The notes under the pieces are model-generated. The model did no database searches and was not told the origin of the DNA. It saw nothing but the letters and a program-made list of their open reading frames with translations. 33,700 bases of DNA, taken from Lachnospiraceae bacterium (GTDB lineage: Bacteria > Bacillota > Clostridia > Lachnospirales > Lachnospiraceae). The stretch is taken from positions 1 to 33,700 of the forward strand of contig JAFSHK010000034.1 in assembly GCA_017440375.1 (NCBI GenBank), read 5' to 3'. A program made the position numbers and the translations under genes. Each line of letters opens with the position of its first letter. Position 1 is the first letter of the stretch. This document shows, one piece after another, positions 8,927 to 16,260 of the stretch.

Positions 8927-8955
8927 ATTATATCCGACTTATCTGGGATTTTCAA
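8927..8955 (-). promoter_or_regulatory. Promoter of lipoprotein-glyS-alaS
   Basis: TTGAAA (8950-8955) and a perfect TATAAT (8927-8932) are separated by 17 nt, in the gap between the recO stop and the lipoprotein start. This predicts that the synthetase genes can be transcribed independently of era-recO. Confidence 0.78.
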
Positions 8956-8978
8956 CACACATCTTTAAGTTTATCTCA

Positions 8979-9629
8979 CTAGAAAAGATTATCCACAATT
9001 TCCAGACTTTTAAACGTCTTATCTATATAACGTTTTCGATAAGTATCCGCAATTTCTTTTAACTGCATCAAAACCTCTTCGGTCACAGTAAACGTATATA
9101 ATTTTTCTACACTGGAGGTCATAATATATTGTACCGCATAAATGGTAGACTCTTCCCATTTGCCTTTTTCCGGCACGCCTGGAAATTCTCCACTTAAAAC
9201 CATTGCCTTCATTTCAAATATGTATCGTACTAAGCGATTGGGAAATTTTTCATGTATAAGTGCCCGCAAAGATTGATATAGAAGCTTCAACATTTCTTTG
9301 TCTTCATTGTTTTCTCTTGTATAATAATCCATTACCTCCAGAAAATACATTCCATAGTAAGCACCTTCAAAATCTTCCCGAAGTCCTTCGAAATAATTAC
9401 TAATATTGGCTTCCAGTAAATTATACGAAGTTCTTCCTACATACAATTTAAATTTCCCGAAGGAAAAAGGATTCGTAGCGGCAAGAAGCCTGCTGGTCTG
9501 CTTTCGTGCCCCCTTGGCAAACGCCGATATCTTTCCTCTTTCCTTCGTTAAAATAACAACTCTTCTATCATATTCGCCGATTGGTTCAGCCTTTAAAATC
9601 ATTCCCGTAATCTCTGTAAACTCCTGCAT
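8979..9629 (-). CDS. recO: DNA repair protein RecO
   Basis: RecO helps RecR load RecA at gaps in recombinational repair. The N-terminal OB fold is visible (TGMILKAEPIGEYDRRVVILTKERGKISAFAKGARK), followed by the helical domain (GAYYGMYFLEVMDYYTRENNE). The two CxxC pairs of the zinc finger in many RecO proteins are absent from the C-terminal part. I place the start at the ATG at 9627-9629 (216 aa) because the OB fold then begins about seven residues in, as in other RecO proteins. An upstream in-frame ATG at 9678-9680 with AAGG 8 nt before it would add 17 residues and deepen the overlap with yqzL. It overlaps the end of yqzL by 44 nt, suggesting translational coupling. Confidence 0.92.
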   Translation of the reverse strand: MQEFTEITGMILKAEPIGEYDRRVVILTKERGKISAFAKGARKQTSRLLAATNPFSFGKFKLYVGRTSYNLLEANISNYFEGLREDFEGAYYGMYFLEVMDYYTRENNEDKEMLKLLYQSLRALIHEKFPNRLVRYIFEMKAMVLSGEFPGVPEKGKWEESTIYAVQYIMTSSVEKLYTFTVTEEVLMQLKEIADTYRKRYIDKTFKSLEIVDNLF

Positions 9630-9771
9630 GAGAATGTTCACCCGACTCATCTTCCCTGACAGAATCTTGTGCTCTGTCATTTTCTAAACCTTGTACTGCA
9701 TTTTTATATGCCAGAAAGTCTTTCACACTTCCCGTCACAAGAAATCGTTCCCAGTAATTTTCCTCGTTCAT
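9586..9771 (-). CDS. yqzL: Small YqzL-like protein between era and recO
   Basis: This 61-residue protein begins MNEENYWERFLVTGSVKDFL, matching the WxxFxxTGSVxxYLxYK pattern of the YqzL family, whose B. subtilis member also lies between era and recO. Its function is unknown. The ATG has AGGGGG 6 nt upstream, a better ribosome binding site than that of recO. The last 44 nt overlap recO in another frame (95 nt if recO starts at its upstream ATG), so only about the first 25 residues look conserved and the tail may be free to vary. Confidence rests on motif plus position. Confidence 0.75.
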   Translation of the reverse strand: MNEENYWERFLVTGSVKDFLAYKNAVQGLENDRAQDSVREDESGEHSHAGVYRDYGNDFKG

Positions 9772-9824
9772 CTTAAGCCCCCTAACAAAATCTATGCTAT
9801 TAGGGTTCGCTTTTTTCCTTTTTT

Positions 9825-10730
9825 CTATTCGGAATCCTTCGGATTATATCCGAAATTTTTCAGAAGAAAATCACTGTCTCTCCAGTCCTTTTTCACCTTC
9901 ACCCAGAGCTTCAGATTTACCTGTGATTCTACCAAATCCTCGATATCCGGTCTTGCCTTGGAACCGATTTTCTTAAGCATCTGTCCCTGCTTTCCGATAA
10001 TAATTCCCTTGTGGGAATCTCGCTCACAAACAATGGTTGCATCAATATCCACAATATGCTTTCTGAAATTCATTGCTTCAATCGTTACTGCAATTCCGTG
10101 TGGAATTTCGTCTTCCAGACAACGTAATGCTTTTTCTCGAATCAACTCTGCCACAATCTGACGTATCGGTTGATCTGTAACCGTATCCTCATCATAAAAC
10201 GGCTGTCCATATGGCAGATATTTCATAATACAGGAAAGCAAATCATCTGTCCCGTCACCTTTTAACGCGGAAACCGGAACAATCTCTGCAAAATCCATCT
10301 GTTTTCGATACGTGTCAATGAAAAGAAGAATCTCTTCCTTTTTCACCGTATCGATTTTATTGATAACAAGAATCACCGGAGTCTTTGTTTTTTTTAGCTG
10401 TTCGATAATATGCTGTTCGCCTGCTCCGATATAATTCGTAGGCTCTACAAGCCATAATACCACATCTACCTCTGACAACGTGCGCTCTGCCACGTTTACC
10501 ATGTAATTACCAAGTTTATTTTTCGCCTTATGAATACCCGGTGTATCCAAAAAAACAATCTGTCCTTCCTCGGACGTATAAACCGTCTGAATACGGTTTC
10601 TGGTAGTCTGTGGCTTATTGGATGTAATCGCTATTTTCTGTCCAATCAGACAATTCATCAAGGTAGATTTTCCTACATTCGGTCTTCCGATAAGGGTAGC
10701 AAAGCCCGACTTAAAATTTGCCTTCTCCAT
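9825..10730 (-). CDS. era: GTPase Era
   Basis: This 301-residue essential GTPase binds the 3' end of 16S rRNA and assists 30S assembly. The GTPase motifs are GRPNVGKST (G1), TTRNRI (G2), DTPG (G3), NKID (G4) and SAL (G5). The C-terminal KH domain contains IIIGKQGQMLKKIG followed by VNLKLWVKVKKDWRD, the typical ending of Era. Length is normal. The start lies 2 nt after the stop of the DUF4349 lipoprotein gene, implying coupled translation, and yqzL and recO follow in the usual Bacillota order. Confidence 0.98.
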   Translation of the reverse strand: MEKANFKSGFATLIGRPNVGKSTLMNCLIGQKIAITSNKPQTTRNRIQTVYTSEEGQIVFLDTPGIHKAKNKLGNYMVNVAERTLSEVDVVLWLVEPTNYIGAGEQHIIEQLKKTKTPVILVINKIDTVKKEEILLFIDTYRKQMDFAEIVPVSALKGDGTDDLLSCIMKYLPYGQPFYDEDTVTDQPIRQIVAELIREKALRCLEDEIPHGIAVTIEAMNFRKHIVDIDATIVCERDSHKGIIIGKQGQMLKKIGSKARPDIEDLVESQVNLKLWVKVKKDWRDSDFLLKNFGYNPKDSE

Positions 10731-10732
10731 AA

Positions 10733-11779
10733 TTATTTTTTATCCTCTTCCTGTATTTTTTCTTTGATTTCTTTTTCTGCTTTTTCTGCCTCAATAGCTA
10801 ATTCTTTATCCTTTGCCTGTCTTTGCGCAATTTTCTTTTTACCACGTTTGCGAATTGCACGAAGTACTATAACAATCACAACAATCACAATACCCCAGAT
10901 GATGAAATATGGAATATTAATCACGAACCACACAATAGCATCCTGAATATCATCCCCGATTCGATAGATACTCTTCCGCAAACCATTTTCCATCCTTCCA
11001 AGCAAAGTCGGTTCTGCCTTCGGTGTTATTCTCTGCACTTCCTGTATATTTAAGTTAATGGTACTGTAATCAATCTGATTATCAAGCGTACGAAGCTGCG
11101 ATTCCATACTTTCCAGTTCATATCTTACATCGGAAAGCCGCTGTTCAATAGAAATAATATCTTCTACTGTTTCTGCTTTGGCAAGTAGCTCAATCAAACG
11201 TTCTTGTTCTGTAATCAATGCCGTTTTACGGCTCTCCAAATCCACATATTGAAGTGTTACATCCTCAACCCGTTCTTCCTTATTGGTAACATTAGACTGT
11301 TCCTCTACTTTGCCCACAAACTCATCCAGACGCTTTACCGGAATACGGATAGTCATATTCGTACTTCGTACCTCCTCATAACCGGAATAATAACTTCCAT
11401 TATACTGATACTGGTATTCAATATAACCACCCAACTCTGTTACCTGTTTCTCCAAATTCCCAAGCAACGTGTCATAGGTTTCCGTTTCCACATATAAGTC
11501 AACCGTCTTTATCAGTTTCCGTTCCTGTGCATTTTCATCCAACGTTTCTGTACCGGCTTCCGTGGCACCTTCTGCCGGCATTTCTGCTGCCGTATCATCT
11601 GTTACATATTCTTCCGCCGCAAACTCCTCCGCTGCCGCTTCATAAACAACCGCTTCTTCTGTTGTCGCGGTGTTATAACTGTATCCGGCATCATAAGACT
11701 CGCTTTTTGCACTGCTTCCGCATCCGGTAAAAAGAACACCTGCTAAAAGGAACATCGCTGCCAATTTCATTTTTTTCAT
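10733..11779 (-). CDS. DUF4349-type membrane lipoprotein
   Basis: This 348-residue protein starts MKKMKLAAMFLLAGVLFTGC, a lipoprotein signal with lipobox FTGC. I place the start at the ATG 11777-11779 because AGGGGAAGG lies just upstream; a longer in-frame start lacks this. After an acidic alanine/glutamate-rich linker, the middle fits DUF4349: KTVDLYVETETYDTLLGNLE, an RIPVKRLDEFV segment, and a coiled coil (roughly LESRKTALITEQERLIELLA to LRTLDNQIDYSTI). One transmembrane helix (YFIIWGIVIVVIVIVLRAI) and a charged KKK/EKE tail end the protein, so it would be lipid-anchored outside and also cross the membrane. Function is unknown. It lies between the M16 peptidase and era with gaps of 22 and 2 nt. 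Confidence 0.85.
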   Translation of the reverse strand: MKKMKLAAMFLLAGVLFTGCGSSAKSESYDAGYSYNTATTEEAVVYEAAAEEFAAEEYVTDDTAAEMPAEGATEAGTETLDENAQERKLIKTVDLYVETETYDTLLGNLEKQVTELGGYIEYQYQYNGSYYSGYEEVRSTNMTIRIPVKRLDEFVGKVEEQSNVTNKEERVEDVTLQYVDLESRKTALITEQERLIELLAKAETVEDIISIEQRLSDVRYELESMESQLRTLDNQIDYSTINLNIQEVQRITPKAEPTLLGRMENGLRKSIYRIGDDIQDAIVWFVINIPYFIIWGIVIVVIVIVLRAIRKRGKKKIAQRQAKDKELAIEAEKAEKEIKEKIQEEDKK

Positions 11780-11801
11780 AATCCTTCCCCTCTCTTTTGT
11801 A

Positions 11802-14723
11802 TTAATGAAACAAATAATCAGTCTCTCCAAACAAAGCCTGCTGCCCTTTTATTTTCTCTTCATTTCCAACTACGCATAAGCACTCATCTTTCATAAAAGC
11901 CTGAATGTATTCTGCCAACTCCTGAATTTTCTCCGGACTTGTAGCTAACAACTCATCTCTCTCTTTCTGTACCTGTTCATAGGTGTAATGTGTCATATAG
12001 CCTGACATAGAGTACAAACCTCTGGTTGCCGGTGTCATCGGTGTATCCAGTTCACTTACCGCACCAATAATATACTGTGTCATGGTTCGCTCATCTGCCT
12101 CAAAATTACGGATATAATCTGCTGCTTTTTCAAAGACATCAATTGTCTTCTCCAGATTCGGATCCCGATAAGATACAAAATAACTTTCACCGGATTTACC
12201 AAACTGACACATACAACCGTAAGCTCCACCCTTCACACGCACCTGTGTCCAAAGGTAATCATACCCCATCATCACACGAAGCACTCGCAAAGCACCATGA
12301 TATGGCAATCCCTTCTTCGTAAAATTACCGGCACGACATACATACTGTACCTGCGAAGAGGACATAAAACCTTCGTTCTTTTTCTCCGGTGTCGGCTGAT
12401 AAGTCTGTGCAGCAATTGCTTCCGTATTTAAACAATTGCGGAATTTTTCAATCATTGTTTCAATGCCCACAAGACCTTCCTGCTGTGCCGTATAATCTAC
12501 CATCAGATTTTCCGGACGGAATAAGCAAACTGCTAATTTCTGCAGTTTTTCTACTACATTCTCTTTCTGACTATCAAAATCCTTCTCCAATTCTTCTAAC
12601 ATCCGATAATAAGGAATGCCGCTAATCATATCGGACACAGCCGCTGTCTTGGACTGATAAGACAACGCACGCACTGCTGCAAGAGAATGCCCTGCTGACA
12701 TCATACTTGCCTGTTTCTGGGATTTGAGTTCGGATACCAATTCCAAAAGACGCTTGGTATCCTCATATTTCGAGCACATCACCATTTCTTCTACTAAGCG
12801 GAATGCCTGCTCCAGATTCTCATACAACACTTTCGCTTTGATTTCAAAGGTTGCTGTATAGTGGTTCAAATCTCTGGCATCAATATAGGTATTTACAACC
12901 GGAACAATACCGCCTGTCTGAATATTAACCTCATTAAAAAGTTCTCCGTAAGTATAATTCTCCGTATCAATCAATCCAAAAATGGATTTCAACAATCCCA
13001 CATACGGGAATAATTCCTCCGGCACCTGGCGCATATCAAATACAAAACGAAGATATCCGATACCGTTCGTGAAAATATCATGATATAAAAGCAAGGTATC
13101 TCCTACCTTCTTTTCTTCGTTTACATATGGCTCTGCTTCTTTCTTCATATCCGCTCTGGTTAAAAGCGGAATCTTCTCCAAATCTTCTTTGGTACTCGGC
13201 TCTTCTTGATATTCCTCTAGCGCTTTCGTCTGTGCAACAATTTCTTCTAATTGTTCTTTGGATAGCTGTGCTTTCGTCTGCGCCAGTTTATCTGCCAATT
13301 CTTTATCTTTCTTAGTCGTCAAACCTTTTACCGGTTCTACCACAACCATTGTTTTGTGTGTATTGTTTAACAAATTGTCTTCAATTAATTTTTCATAATA
13401 ATCGGTATCAATCGCTTCTTTCAGCTCTTTATAGGTCTTATTTGCCTCAATATGAATAAATGGCTTACTATCATCATATAGCCAGCTGTCAAACATCTGT
13501 AAGCCCATCAGAAGCCCTTTCGGATAAGAACCGAAATCCGCTTCACGATATTTAAACTCATAGAAGTTCAAACCTGCTTTCAATGCTTTTTTGTCCAAGC
13601 CCTCTGTCACAAGCTTTTTTAACACCTGTTCAATCGTTCCGACAAACTCTTCCAACTGCTCTTTGTTGGCATTTTTTGCCACCACTGAGAAATATGGCTG
13701 TTTGATACCATTTTCGTATGTGCTGTAAACATCCTTGCCAATCCCTTTATCAATCAGGGTTTGTTTTAACGGTGCCCCCGGTGCAGAGCAAAGCACATAA
13801 TCCAGTACCTGAAACGCAATATATAGTTTTCTATCCAGACTATCACCAAAAGAAATGTTATAGGATAAATAAGTACTGTCTTTCTCCGACTCATTTTCCA
13901 TAATCGGATATTCCTTATAAACCGTAATCGGCTTTTCAAACGGTTTCTCTGCTTTCAACGTGGAATCTACTGCAAGCACATCGTATTTCGATAAATACTC
14001 TTCATCCAGATACGTAAGCTTCTCCACCATGTCCATATCACCGTACAGATAAATGTAGCTGTTAGACGGATGATAATATTTCTGATGAAAAGCAAGAAAG
14101 TCCTCGTACGTAAGCTCCGGAATCACATCCGGATCGCCACCTGATTCCACCGCATAAGAAGTATTCGGATACAAGGAATTCATAATCTCCCTGTCCAGTA
14201 CATCATCCGGTGAAGAGAACGCTCCTTTCATTTCATTATAAACAACACCATTAATGGTAAGCTCATCCTCTAAGCTTTCCATCTCATAGTGCCAACCTTC
14301 CTGCATAAAAATCTTTTTTTCATTATAAATGTTTGGATGAAACACCGCATCCAAATATACATCCATTAAGTTCTGGAAATCCTTGTCGTTACAGCTTGCT
14401 ACCGGATAAACCGTCTTGTCCGGATATGTCATCGCATTTAAAAACGTATTCAATGAACCCTTTGCCAGTTCAATAAAAGGATCTTTCACCGGAAACTTAT
14501 CGGAACCACAAAGCACACTATGTTCAATAATATGTGCGACACCTGTACTATCCTTCGGCGGTGTGCGGAATCCAATATAAAATACCTTATTCTCATCATC
14601 GTTCGACAAAAGTGCAACTCTGGCTCCTGTCTTATTGTGTTTCAACAAATAACTAATTGAGTTTAATTCCTTAATTTCTCTTTTCTCAATAATCGTATAT
14701 GCCTTTAATTGTTCCATTTGCAT
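11802..14723 (-). CDS. M16C family zinc metallopeptidase (PreP/Cym1-like)
   Basis: This 973-residue peptidase resembles the presequence protease group (insulinase superfamily), which degrades peptides inside a closed two-half chamber. The inverted zinc motif is HIIEH (His64, Glu67, His68), with the distal glutamate in VYNEMKGAFSS. The second, inactive half contains the typical KGGAYGCMCQFGKSGESYFVSYRDP segment. No signal peptide is visible, so it is probably cytosolic. I chose the ATG at 14721-14723: an upstream ATG (14756) and a GTG (14768) overlap or almost touch the predicted -10 box. The gene starts the transcript leading into the DUF4349 gene and era. Bacterial homologues are common in Clostridia, but the substrate is not known from the sequence. 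Confidence 0.92.
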   Translation of the reverse strand: MQMEQLKAYTIIEKREIKELNSISYLLKHNKTGARVALLSNDDENKVFYIGFRTPPKDSTGVAHIIEHSVLCGSDKFPVKDPFIELAKGSLNTFLNAMTYPDKTVYPVASCNDKDFQNLMDVYLDAVFHPNIYNEKKIFMQEGWHYEMESLEDELTINGVVYNEMKGAFSSPDDVLDREIMNSLYPNTSYAVESGGDPDVIPELTYEDFLAFHQKYYHPSNSYIYLYGDMDMVEKLTYLDEEYLSKYDVLAVDSTLKAEKPFEKPITVYKEYPIMENESEKDSTYLSYNISFGDSLDRKLYIAFQVLDYVLCSAPGAPLKQTLIDKGIGKDVYSTYENGIKQPYFSVVAKNANKEQLEEFVGTIEQVLKKLVTEGLDKKALKAGLNFYEFKYREADFGSYPKGLLMGLQMFDSWLYDDSKPFIHIEANKTYKELKEAIDTDYYEKLIEDNLLNNTHKTMVVVEPVKGLTTKKDKELADKLAQTKAQLSKEQLEEIVAQTKALEEYQEEPSTKEDLEKIPLLTRADMKKEAEPYVNEEKKVGDTLLLYHDIFTNGIGYLRFVFDMRQVPEELFPYVGLLKSIFGLIDTENYTYGELFNEVNIQTGGIVPVVNTYIDARDLNHYTATFEIKAKVLYENLEQAFRLVEEMVMCSKYEDTKRLLELVSELKSQKQASMMSAGHSLAAVRALSYQSKTAAVSDMISGIPYYRMLEELEKDFDSQKENVVEKLQKLAVCLFRPENLMVDYTAQQEGLVGIETMIEKFRNCLNTEAIAAQTYQPTPEKKNEGFMSSSQVQYVCRAGNFTKKGLPYHGALRVLRVMMGYDYLWTQVRVKGGAYGCMCQFGKSGESYFVSYRDPNLEKTIDVFEKAADYIRNFEADERTMTQYIIGAVSELDTPMTPATRGLYSMSGYMTHYTYEQVQKERDELLATSPEKIQELAEYIQAFMKDECLCVVGNEEKIKGQQALFGETDYLFH

Positions 14724-14758
14724 GTTAAATCCAAACCTTTCTCTTAATCTATCCATAT

Positions 14759-14788
14759 AGTATATCACTTACCCTGAAATTTAGTAAA
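14759..14788 (-). promoter_or_regulatory. Promoter of the M16 peptidase operon
   Basis: TTTACT (14783-14788) and TATACT (14759-14764), spacer 18 nt. It fixes the first usable start codon of the peptidase at 14723, because upstream in-frame starts would lie in or next to the -10 box. Confidence 0.6.
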
Positions 14789-14811
14789 GAATTACTGACA
14801 ATATAAAAGAA

Positions 14812-14840
14812 CAGGTAAAAACATATTATGTTAATACCTG
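14812..14840 (-). terminator. Probable terminator of the rhomboid-like/sigma-like/unknown gene cluster
   Basis: The arms CAGGTA/TACCTG and AACAT/ATGTT nest around a 3-nt loop with symmetrical AA internal bulges, forming an 11-bp imperfect hairpin. On the minus strand it is followed by TTCTTTTATAT. It lies 128 nt after the stop of the last gene of the cluster. The interval 14841-14968 also contains a TTTGACA/TGTCAAA inverted repeat and a small ACGCA/TGCGT hairpin but no coding sequence that I can support. The A-rich internal loop makes this weaker than the other terminators in the window. Confidence 0.5.
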
Positions 14841-14968
14841 CTCAGTGTAAAAGGGGAATTTTACCTAAATTTGTTTGACAATGTCAGTTTATCAGAAAAG
14901 TTTGTCAAAAGCAAGTCATCAAACGCAAAAAATGCGTCAACTAACACTGTAAGTTATCGCGTAAAATC

Positions 14969-15451
14969 TCAGACACTAAATGCCATCATATGTAACTTTG
15001 ATATAATAATCTCCTGTATTTTCACTCCCTGCTTCTTTTTTTGTGCAAGATTCATCTGCACAAATTCTTTTAAAGGAATTACCTTGTCCTGATAAACCAG
15101 CTTCTTTTTCCCCAAAAGAGATTTTTTCTCAACAAGCACACACACCTTCACCTTAGCCTTTAGTTGCATAAATGTTCGATACGAAAATTGCTCTTCTGTC
15201 ATATAATAAAACTGACTCTCTAAACTGGTTTCCAAATCCGTATCCTTCATAATATAATGCTCAATAATACATTTAATTTTAAAAGGCACCATCTCATGTT
15301 CCATCAAATCTCGGTAATTATAGCGCGCCCCAAAATAAAGTGTTCCTGCATCCTGCATATAATACTTAAAATCATTATCCTGATATGCCATTTTCTCTTG
15401 TGTTACTTCACGGTTATTGTTTTGTATTTCTTTTACATCAATCTCCGACAC
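14969..15451 (-). CDS. Unknown protein translationally coupled to a sigma-like gene
   Basis: This is a 160-residue protein with no family I recognise. The start is a GTG (15449-15451) that overlaps the end of the upstream sigma-like gene by 14 nt and has GGAGG 9 nt before it, inside that gene. Earlier in-frame codons lack a ribosome binding site. The N-terminus is polar (VSEIDVKEIQNNNREVTQEK). The core is aromatic-rich (FKYYMQDAGTLYFGARYNYR, then SQFYYMTEEQFSYRTFMQLK) and the second half is basic (KKSLLGKKKLVYQDK, NLAQKKKQGVKIQE). There is no signal peptide or membrane helix, so it is cytosolic. The overlap suggests a product needed in proportion to the sigma-like protein, perhaps a binding partner. 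Confidence 0.75.
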   Translation of the reverse strand: MSEIDVKEIQNNNREVTQEKMAYQDNDFKYYMQDAGTLYFGARYNYRDLMEHEMVPFKIKCIIEHYIMKDTDLETSLESQFYYMTEEQFSYRTFMQLKAKVKVCVLVEKKSLLGKKKLVYQDKVIPLKEFVQMNLAQKKKQGVKIQEIIISKLHMMAFSV

Positions 15452-16190
15452 TTCCGTTTTCCTCCAACGACTCAATTTTGCCGGCAGTAATACGAATCGC
15501 ATCCATAACTGCTTTTCTGCTCATACCGGTTTCTTCTATCAGTTCTTCTACAGTTACTTTGCGATGCAAGTCCTCCGCCAGTTCATTGGCTTTCTCTGCT
15601 ACCTTGTTAACTTTATCTGCAATTTTCCGGTCTTTTTTCACTTCCTCCACGTTTTCGGAAATATAGTCTTCCATGGCATCCATAATCATCTTACCAAGCA
15701 TCCCCTGCGCCTCAGCAACATGTTCCATCGCACCCAGCATAGAAACACCCATTGTAACAGCCACATTTCCTTCTCCGATTAAATCTTCCAGAAATACACC
15801 CTGTCCCGCATACAATTTGGCAATCTCAACTACTTGTGGCAAAAAAATCTGAATCAACTGATTCTGGGCATTCAAATCTCCTGCCATAGCCGAAAGAGTA
15901 ATGGCTTCTTTCTCTCCTTCTGAAAATTCCGGCAACTCCTTAAGCTGTTGTAAATATTCTTCCAAATAATCTACTTCTTCTTCACTTAAATAATCATCCA
16001 GATTGACCGGCTCACCGATACCGATTTTGTGTTTATGCAGATAATCAAACACCATCGCAAGCTGTTCTTCTGTTAAGTCCAGTTCCAAGAAAGCTTCTTC
16101 TACCTGTTCTTTTGCTATCACATTACCCTGCTCTTTTGCAACTTTTTTGACCTTTTCCAAGGTCTGTGCAAATAAGATTTCTTTATTCAT
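15438..16190 (-). CDS. Degenerate sigma-70-like protein lacking promoter-recognition regions
   Basis: This 250-residue protein matches sigma-70 factors in order. Residues 5-60 resemble region 1.1. Residues 74-145 resemble regions 1.2 to 2.2, with LKELPEFSEGEKEAITL, then GDLNAQNQLIQIFLPQVVEI and IAKLYAGQGVFLEDLIGEGN. Residues 193-244 resemble region 3 (KANELAEDLHRKVTVEELIE, then TGMSRKAVMDAI, ending SLEE). The stretch at the place of regions 2.3-2.4 (about 146-192) has normal length but lacks the tryptophan/tyrosine-rich FSTYAxWWIRQAI sequence, and there is no region 4. It should therefore keep the main core-RNA-polymerase contact (2.2) but not recognise or melt a promoter. It may act as a competitor or modulator of sigma binding. 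It overlaps the next gene by 14 nt. Confidence 0.75.
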   Translation of the reverse strand: MNKEILFAQTLEKVKKVAKEQGNVIAKEQVEEAFLELDLTEEQLAMVFDYLHKHKIGIGEPVNLDDYLSEEEVDYLEEYLQQLKELPEFSEGEKEAITLSAMAGDLNAQNQLIQIFLPQVVEIAKLYAGQGVFLEDLIGEGNVAVTMGVSMLGAMEHVAEAQGMLGKMIMDAMEDYISENVEEVKKDRKIADKVNKVAEKANELAEDLHRKVTVEELIEETGMSRKAVMDAIRITAGKIESLEENGSVGD

Positions 16191-16260
16191 TCCACCTCAT
16201 AACTCCTTTAACAACCATTTTTCTTACACCCACTCTATATCTGTCCGGACTTTCCGTCTA

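Noticed and set aside
11780-11830. Longer N-terminus for the DUF4349 lipoprotein
   Set aside because: It would place 17 residues before a clean lipoprotein signal peptide and ignores the AGGGGAAGG box just before the ATG at 11779.
14841-14968. Regulatory RNA or gene in the gap after the unknown gene
   Set aside because: Only short inverted repeats (TTTGACA/TGTCAAA and ACGCA/TGCGT) are present. There is no promoter with matching -10, and no open frame with a ribosome binding site.
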